Shown in pieces: positions 41,760 to 50,700 of a DNA stretch of 64,000 nucleotides (the stretch's first letter is position 1; each line of letters opens with the position of its first letter). Under the pieces are notes generated by a model. The model saw only the letters and a list, made by a program, of their open reading frames with translations, made no database searches and was not told the DNA's origin. Both the position numbers and the translations under genes were made by a program. This DNA comes from Lutjanus erythropterus (lineage: Eukaryota > Chordata > Actinopteri > Lutjaniformes > Lutjanidae), in assembly GCA_020091685.1 (NCBI GenBank), contig CM034606.1, forward strand, positions 16,709,695 to 16,773,694. The letters run 5' to 3'.

Positions 41760-44700
41760 TCACCAGTCTGACAGCTCCATAAAGTCCTCCAGTTCGCTCA
41801 TGGTTATTATATCACGGGGCTGATATTGTGAGGGGGCTGAGTTGTCATTTTCACAAACTGAGCTTCCTGCAAGCTGGCTGTTTGTGTCACACTGTGGGAA
41901 CGACTCATATGGGCTATGTGTGTTGTAAGCTGTGTTATATGTTTTGTCTGTATCATTAACTGTGTCCATGTATGGAGTCTTCTCTGGGCTGTAGCGGCGC
42001 CCTTCAGAGTTCTGGCCCATTTCAGGGGCTGGATATCCGTAGCTGTGGCTCTCATTGACAGGCTGTTGGTCCTGGTGGAGAGTCACAGGGGCTGATGAGC
42101 GTTTGATAGCCGCAGGTTGGTAGCCTTGGGGATAACCATGGTAGCCTTGATAAAGCGCATGGGGCTTGCCAGCTGGAGAGTCTTGGGAGAGGGGCTGTTG
42201 TTGCAACTTGCCATGAATTTGGGGTTTGAGCTGAGGTTGTAGGTATGCTTGCTGGGGCTGAGGTCGGGAGGCGCTCTGGGAAGACTCGCGCACATTCAGT
42301 TGAACATACTTTCCCGTCTCAGGGTCAAAGAAAGTCTTTGTCTTCACTTGAACAGGCACATCCACTACAAAATACTGACCAGAGCCGAGGTCTTGCAGCA
42401 CCTTGCGCTGGGTCATTGGGTAGGACTGGGGGTAGCTCGACTCTACATGGTACTGGGTCACTGGAGCTGGGTGTTTGGCATGATGGAGAGTGGGAGAAGA
42501 GGGAACATCAGCAACTGTCTTAGGAGCAGCAGGGTGGGAAGCAGGGCCAGCAGCGTGAGGCGAGGCAACAGGGATAGAAACAGGGGCAGTAGCATGAGGT
42601 GAGGCAGCTGGGAGGGAGACAGGACCAGTGGCATGAGGGGAAGCATAGAAAGAGCTGTGAGAGGACTGGTGTTCTGTGTGGGAAGAAGGCAAGCTAGACC
42701 CCAGAGTTGGAGCATGAGCGAGGGAGACAGGTGGGGAAAAATGAGGGGAAGCCACAGCATAGTGGTTGGAGGAGCGTACCTCAGTGGAGGAGGATGAAGG
42801 AGTACCGGAGACTTCTTGAAGAGGTTTCTCAGTTCCAGCAGGAGTGGCTGCCACAGCTTTGGACAGCTCCTTCTTGATTCTCCGAGTAGCCAACCTTTTC
42901 GCCCTGCGCATGGCTTTCTCACTCTTCGGGGGAACAGCTGGAGGCTTGCCCAAGCGAGACACGTCACTGCTGAAGCTACAGGCTGATTCTGGCCTCTCAT
43001 AGTCATACAGACCACGGACATCTGCCAGGTCTGCTGCACTGGTGGCAAAACTCTCCACATCCTCTGACATGTTGCTGATGACGGAGCGGGAGTCGTCTTC
43101 ATCCAGAGCGATGCTTCTCCTGGAGTAAGGCCTGTAATGTGGAAGAGATGCTGAGTAATCCTGTGATGAAGTTCCTGGCTGAAAAGTCGAGGATTCTTTG
43201 ATCGAAGCTAATCTGTTTAATCCTGAGTCAATACTGCGTCTCATTGTCTCATGCTCCTCTTCTCCTCTGTCTGACCCCATGGGTGAACCCACTCTGAAAT
43301 CCTCTCCAAAGTTCTTATGGAAGCGTGGTCTGACTGACTTGGTGAGAGAGGAACCTCTGTTGGTGTTATCCTTCACCCTGAACATTAAGGGTTTACCTCC
43401 AAAAGCAGGAGAAGAGGTGCTGGAGCGGGGCAGAGATGGAGCTGGAGATGCAGGAGGTCTATAAGGCCTAGTATGGGAGTCCTCAGGTGAGTCAAGGCCT
43501 GTTGGATTGTGTCTTTGGGAAGGTAAAGGGGAGCACAGTTGTCTTTCGTTGGATTTCCTCTCTGATTCTGTTGAGGTGAAGGCATAGTACTGGAGAGCAT
43601 CCATCTTTTGTGCCGCTCTTTTCTGCTCCTCCATCTGAGCCACTCTCTCCTTTTCTCTATAAGCTGCTAACTTTTCCTCTTCTCTCTTTTTAGCCATGAT
43701 CTCATCCTCTCTCTGAGATAACACTTGTTCTTGTGCGACCCTCTTCTCCTCCTCTTTCAGAGCTGCTTGTTTTGCCTCAGCGAGTATGGTCCTGTCTTCT
43801 TTGGCTTGCTTTTCTTCTCTTTGTTTCATGATTGTTTTGACTTTTTGAACAGCTTGGATCTCCTCCTGCTCTCTCTGAGCTCTCATCAATTCTTCTCTTT
43901 TCTGTCTTTCACTCCTCTGCTCTTCAGTCTGGTGCTCTGCTTTCCTCTGCTCCTCTTCTCTCTGTTTTCTTTTCTTTTCATCCTCACTATCATTGAGTAT
44001 CTTCTCCTCAATCTGTTTAGCTCGCCTTTGCTCCTCAATAAGAGCAGCTCTCCTTTGCTGCTCCTTAAACAAAGCAGCTCTCCTTTGCTGCGCCTCTTGA
44101 GCAGCTCTCCTTTGCTGCTCCTCCTGAGCACCTCTCCTTTGCTGTTCCTCCTCTTGAGCAGCTCTCCTTTGTTGCTCCTCTTGAGCAGCTCTCTTTTGCT
44201 GCTCCTCTTGAGCAGCCTTCCTTCGCCGTTCCTCCTCTTGAGCAGCTTTCCTTCGCCGTTCCTCCTCTTGAGCAGCTCTCCTTTGCTGTTGCTCTTGTGC
44301 AGCTCTCCTTTGCTGCTCCTCTTGAGCAGCTTTCTTCCGCTGCTCCTCCTCTTGAGCAGCTCTCCTTTGCTGCTCCTCTTTAGCAGCTCTCCTCCGCTGC
44401 TCCTCCTCTTGAGCAGCTCTCCTTCGCTGCTCCTCCTCTTGAGCAGCTCTCCTTCGCTGCTCCTCCTCTTGAGCAGCCCTCCTTTGCTGCTCCTCTTCAG
44501 CAGCTCTCCTTTGCTCCTCCTCTTGAGCAGCTCTCCTTTGCTGTTGCTCTTGAGCAGCTCTCCTTTGCTGCTCCTCTTGAGCAGCTTTCCTCCGCTGCTC
44601 CTCCTCTTGAGCAGCTCTTCTTTGCTGCTCCTCTTGAGCAGCTCTCCTCTGCTGCTCCTCTTGTGCAGCTCTTCTTTCACTCTCTCTTATCCGTTCTTCC

Positions 44701-47700
44701 TCCTCTCTTAGTTTTGCTCTCCTCTCTTCCTCAATTTTTATTTTTCTCTTCTCCTCACTTTCTTTCATTCTCCTGTCTTCTTCTCTTTGCTTTGCTCTCA
44801 TCTCCTCTTCTTTTTGAGCAGCTCTCTCCTCTTCTATCTGTTTAGCTTTTCTTTCTTCCTCTGCTCTCCTCTCTGCTTCCCTCTGTTTTTCTCGCCTCTC
44901 CTTGATCTTAATGGCTATGGCCTCCCGCTCTCTTGTTCTCCTCTCTTCTTCTCTCTGAGCAGCTCTCCTCTCTTCTTCAGCCAGAGAAGCTCTACTCTCC
45001 TCTATCATGTATTTTATTTTCATGTCTTCTGCTCTTTTCTCCACTTGTTCTTCCTCCAACTGTTTTGCTCTACCCTGCTTTGCTGTGGTTTCTTCATGGT
45101 GAGTTTCAAGCCTTTCTCTCAGGATTTCTGGTCTCTCTTCCCCGGTCTTAGCCAATGCATTTTCAATCTTCTCATCTTTTCTTAGAGGTGTATGTTTGCT
45201 TTTCTCTGTGTTGTGAACTTGCCCCAAAGTGGCATGTAGATTGGAGTTTTTCGGTTGATGAATACTTTGATCTATTTGACAAACTCTTTGGGTATCAGTT
45301 CCAGTCACTTGTTTTTCACTCCCCCTGCTCTTAAGATGAGTTGTTGGAGACTTGTTTCTCTCTCTGAGATGCTGTGCATGTTCTTCCTCATTGTCTAATA
45401 TGTCATCATTGGCTTTGGCTTCTAAAGGGATTTTCTCTTGTCTTTCTTTGTCTCCCAGTTTGAACATCCCAGTCCTTAGGTGTTCTTTCTCCGTAATGGG
45501 AAACACTAAGGGTTTAGGCTCTTTATTAACTTTGGAGCTGACCTCTGTCTTATTTGGCAGACTTTTCTCTTTCACAGAGAGGTCTTGTGGGTCAGCAGTG
45601 AACACTGGTCGTCTGCTATGGCGAGTTTGTATTAGTGGGAAGAACCCTTCCTTTTTGTTGGGTGGGAATTCCTGAATTGGGGTTTCCCGGTCTTCTGAAA
45701 CAATTACTTTTAACCTGGCATAATCTGCTATTGCTGATATCTCAGGTATTGTGGAGGTCCTTTCTTTTGGTTTTGGTTTCACTTCAGGTTTTTCTTTAAC
45801 TGTATTTTCTCTTGATGGGTGTGAATTTCTTGAGCCCTGTCGTTCCCTTGCTGAGAAACTGGACTGGTTCTCTGTGTGCTGTTTTCTGATATGAATAGCT
45901 TGGCCTGCCTCCGTCTTCTCATTTTTATTACTTTTATTACTCTCCGAGGAACCATCACTCTGTTTTGAGACCAGATTAGATTCTGTTTCTCTGCTTTTCC
46001 TTTTCATGTTCTCTTCTTGAACGTTTACTGAACTTGATTCCATTGTTTTCATTTTACTTTGATCCAAAACAAAGACTTCATTTTTCTCTTCATTGTATGA
46101 TTCATTGCTGGTAGCTGATTTGTTTGGTAGTAATCCTGGAAGTTCCCCTCCCTTTGGATGAGCATCTGATGTATCTCCACCTACATTTGCACCACTGTGT
46201 GGTTCATTATTAGTTCCTGCTACCACTTGAAAGTAGTCTCCCTCCACTGGTTGTGTCTTTGATCCACCCACTGATTTCCCATATTTATTAACTTTTTCAG
46301 GCTTTCTGTTTTCATCTTGAGCATTCTCACTAGTTATGTTTATGGTGTTCTGTTGAATGCTGATTTTCAATGAATCAGACAATTGCGCTCCAGATTTGTC
46401 TTCCAAACTCTCCGCCATCTGTTTCTCATTGCTTGGAGGGAAGTCTCTGGCTCTGTCTTCATTGTTAGAAGTGTTCACTTTTTCTTCGTGACTAGATGAT
46501 GCAACTTGTTTGTGCTCAATAGCTGCAGTTACGTCCGAAGGGACAGTTGTGACATGATGTTTTCCCACCATTTTCAGGTTGTCCTTCTCAGTTAGTGCTG
46601 GTACAACTCTGATGGCAATGCTGCCTATATGCACATCAGTATCGTCCTCTTGATTATTTTCTCTAATGTGTGAATCTTGATACTGATGTTTGGCAGAGAT
46701 ATTTATATTTTCATTCTCAGTGAAATGGTTAGAAGAACTGGTTTTGTTGATTGGTTTTGGTGGTGTTGGGTCATGTCTCTTTCTCTCCAGTAGGGGTGCA
46801 TTTCTGCCATCTGCGCTCCTGCTTTCAGATGGATTTATGACTGTTGTCATATCGTCTTTCATTGATGGATGGGTGTCATGTTTTATCACAGTTTCAGCAT
46901 GAACTCGGTTTGAATCATTCATGTAGTTGATTCCTGTGTTCACCATTTTGGCCATGAAATTCTCATTGGTATGTGCAGTTTGCATATTTTCTGGATTTTT
47001 CCCTTTGGTGTGACTCTTCACGTCCTCGTTCCCTGCTCTCTTTGCTGAGTTCTCTTTCAGCATTTTATTTGTGTAGTCTTTGGTTTCTCTTGCTATCATC
47101 TCCTGTTTGCAGACAGGGGGTTGAGTTTCAGCTTTATTTTTAGCCGGTACAGTGGCTGTGAGGGTCACACCTTTTTCAGTCAGTGATTCTTGGACTTGAG
47201 TTTCTCTTTGGGGTCTTGCATTTGCAGAAGAACTCATCATTTTCACATTGACATTCTCAGACATATTGTTCTGTCTTGTCTCTAGGGTTGATGTTTCTTG
47301 CACATTTTCAGGATGATTGTTTATGCCAATTTTGTTGAGATCTTCCTTCACAGTTGGATGAGTGTTTTGTGGAGCTCCTTTGTCCTTCACCTCTACTTTG
47401 CCAGCTTCCTTTGAAAATGTATTTCTGTTATTTACTTCTAGATCTGAGCTGGGATGACATTTATCTGAATTACTGCATTCTTGCTCCTTTGCATTTATTT
47501 GGTTTTGTGTGCTGTTCACTGATGGGTTTCTTTCTCGTACAGTTACCATTATTCCAGTGATCTGCAAGCTGTCATCAGCCACAGGGGTCTCGTTCTGACC
47601 AAAGACAAGCTTCAGTGAAGGTGTTGAGTCCTCATCAACTGCTTCTTGTTGACTCTCAGCCTTCTCTGTTTTCACAGATTTGGAGCTTTCACCTCCAACC

Positions 47701-50700
47701 CGAGCTGTAGCTTGATTGTCTATCTTCTTGTTGAGATGGTCAGTGTTTACAGCAGGATTGTCTTTAAGACCCTCTTTCTGTTTTGCAGAGATTTCTCCGT
47801 GATTTGATTCCTGTTTTGCTTGCTTGTTCTTGGGTGCCTGCTCTTTGCTTGGCATTGGTGGCTTAACTCCTGACTGATTCTCCTTCTTTGCACTTTCTGC
47901 CAAACTCTCATCTGTGCTCATTGTATAGCTTCCTGTCTGTTTTGCTTCTTTGGGTGGTTTTGGCACATTGTCATTGCTCTTCATTGGTTCTTTGGGAACT
48001 TGTTTTTGTAAATGGTCTACTAACTGACTGGTGGTCGCTGCAGACTTCACTGGGGGTGAAACAGATTTGACTGGTTCCATCTGTTTTCCTGAAGGCTCCA
48101 TCTGGTGCTTTGGTGTAGTATTACTGGACATTGTGCTTTCATGCTTTTTAGGCACTTCGTGTGATGGTGGCCTCTGTCGTATATTAATATTCTGGCTACC
48201 TGCTAATTGCTTGGCAGAAGTTTTGGACATAAAACCATCTCGTATAGCAAATCCCTTCTCTTTTATTGCCGAAATTTCCTTTTCAGCATGAGCTTTAATC
48301 TTGGAAGTCAGAATCTCCTGCTTTGTTTGAGCTCTCTCTTTGTGAGACAATGCTCTGGGAGGGGTAAAATGTTGATCTTTACCAGGGCCTACACTGTGCT
48401 CATTTGACTTGGGTTTTCTTTCCAGGGCGAGCGGTTTGACAAAATCAGAATCTCTTTGCTGTGAAACATCAGTGTGTTTCACAGGGTTGTATTTTTCCAA
48501 CTTATCTAAAGTTCCATCCTTCACTTTATCAGCAGCAGTGCCAATATTTGCTCTATCTACATTTGTAGGTAAGTAATCAGCGCCAGATAATTTGAATTCT
48601 TTGGATGACTCGCTGTAAACATAGGGACTTTCTGTCACCTCATCTGGCATCTCATCCTTAATTTCTGTGTTAGATGTTGCAAATATGCTTGGAGGGCTAT
48701 ATTTGTCTTTTGATATCTCATTATATGTTGTCTTAACTTTATCAAGAGGTAAAGCTGATGTTTCATTAGGATTATTTGAAGAAATGTTTTCTGCAGTTGA
48801 TGATTTGTTTCTGTCTGTTGAATCTGTATCTGTAAAACCATATTTCTCTCTAAGACGCTCATATTCAGTAATCCCTCTATTAGCTGGATCTATACTTTGA
48901 CTTTTGACAACAACTGAGTCTTCCCTCTGTTGATGCGTCTGCATTGCCTGTTCCTGATCTTTGTGCTCTTCATTTTTAGTGATATTTACTTTTAAAGGTT
49001 CATCTTTCTTAACCCCATCTTCTTTTGCAAGAATTGTATTTCTAACTTTCTCTTTTTGCTCTCCCCTCATTTTCTCCTTTATTTTAGCGAGTTCTGCTTT
49101 AGCTTTGGCTAGCTCTGTCTTAACTTGTTCAACTTTATCTGGCTCACTTTTGACCTGTTGTGTTATTTTTGCTGTGGGTTTTGTCAACTTTTCCTGCATA
49201 TTCTCTGTTTTTGTTAGCTCTGCTTCGGGTAGCTTCACTTTGGTTTGTTCCAACTTTGCCAACTGTGCTTCTTTTGCTTTAGCTTGTTGCTCTTTTAACT
49301 GCTCCAATTTAGCCTGTTCTGCTTTGGCTTGTTGCTCTTTAATTTGCTCTAGTTTAGCTTGTTCAGCTTTAGCTTGTTGCTCCTTTATCTGCTCTAGTTT
49401 AGCTTGTTGCTCTTTCATCTGTTGTAGTCTAGCTTGTTCTGCTTTAGCTTGTTGCTCTAGTCTAGCTTGTTCTGCTTTAGCTTGTTGCTCTTTCATCTGC
49501 TCTAGTCTAGTTTGTTCCGCTTTAGCTTGTTGCTCTAGTCTAGCTTGTTCTGCTTTAACTTGTTGCTCTTTCATCTGCTCTTGTGTAGCTTGTTCCACTT
49601 TGGCTTGTTGCTCTTTCATCTGCTCTAGTCTAGCTTGTTCCGCTTTAGCTTGTTGCTCTTTTATCTGTTCTAGTTTACCTTGTTGCTCTCTTGTCTGCTC
49701 TAGTATAGCTTGTTCTGCCTTAGCTTGTTGCTCTTTCATCTGCTCTAGTCTAGCTTGTTCCGCTTTAACTTGTTGCTCTAGTCTAGCTTGTTCCGCTTTA
49801 GCTTGTTGCTCTTTCATCTGCTCTAGTCTAGCGTGTTCCGCTTTAGCTTGTTGTTCTTTCATCTTCTCTAGTCTAGCTTGTTCTGTTTTAGCTTGTTGCT
49901 CTTTTATCTGCTCTTGTTTAGCTTGTTCTGCTTTTCTGCGCTCTGATTCAGCCTGCTCTGCTTTAATCTTTTCTGTTCTGATTTGTTCTGCCTCTACCCG
50001 CTCTCTTTCAGCTTGTTCTGCTCTTAACCGTTCTTCCTCAAGTTGCTCTGCTGTGACCTTTTCTCTTCTGGCCTGTTCAGTTTCACCTTGCCCTGTCTGC
50101 ACAGTCTTGACCAGTTCAGTTTTTATGTGTTCTTCTTTTAGCCTCTCTGCTTCAGCTTGTTCTGCTGTGACCTGCTCACCCTGCACCTCTCTCATCTGTT
50201 TGGCTCCTGCTTCCTCAGTAATATTTTCTGGCTCTTCTGTTACCTTCTGTATTCTGGTTTGCTCTGCCCTTGTTTGTTCCTCTTTTCTCTTATCTTCAAT
50301 ATGTTCATCTTTAGCCTGGTTTACACTCTCAAACTCTTTTAGTTCTGCTTTGGCCTGTTCTGCTTTGACTTTCTCCGAACCAGTCTGCCCTGCTAAAATT
50401 AACCTAGCCGACTCCACTTTGGGCTGCTCCACTTGAGCCCAGTGCTGAGCCTTTGCCAGCTCTGCTTGGGCGTGTTGTGCTTTTACATGATCTGCCACGG
50501 CCTGTTCAGCCTTGACCTCAACAAGCTGTCTCTGTTCTACTCGTTTTTCCAGTGTGGGGGCAGATGCATTGTCTGGGTTAGATAATAATTTTTTCTGCAT
50601 ATTAGGTTCAAACTGTGATTTTGCTTCTATTAGCTGGAGACTTTGCATTTCCTGCCCTTTGGGCATTGGTTTTCCCTGACCTGTTTCTTGTGTGAGCATA

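Noticed and set aside
43886-44680. Minus-strand frame of 264 codons, Lys/Ser/Gly-rich, overlapping CEFIP
   Set aside because: Alternative frame of the same tandem repeat, with no independent conservation signal.
43725-44711. Plus-strand open frame of 328 codons, Leu/Ser/Phe-rich
   Set aside because: It is the exact antisense of the RRAAQEEEQ array and its Glu/Arg-rich flanks in CEFIP. Its regularity is explained by the coding repeat, and there is no start context or splice support.
48961-50436. Plus-strand open frame of 491 codons, Cys/Ser/Ala-rich
   Set aside because: Antisense shadow of the KAEQARLEQMKEQQ array; the cysteine-rich look comes from reading the Lys/Glu/Gln/Ala codons backwards.
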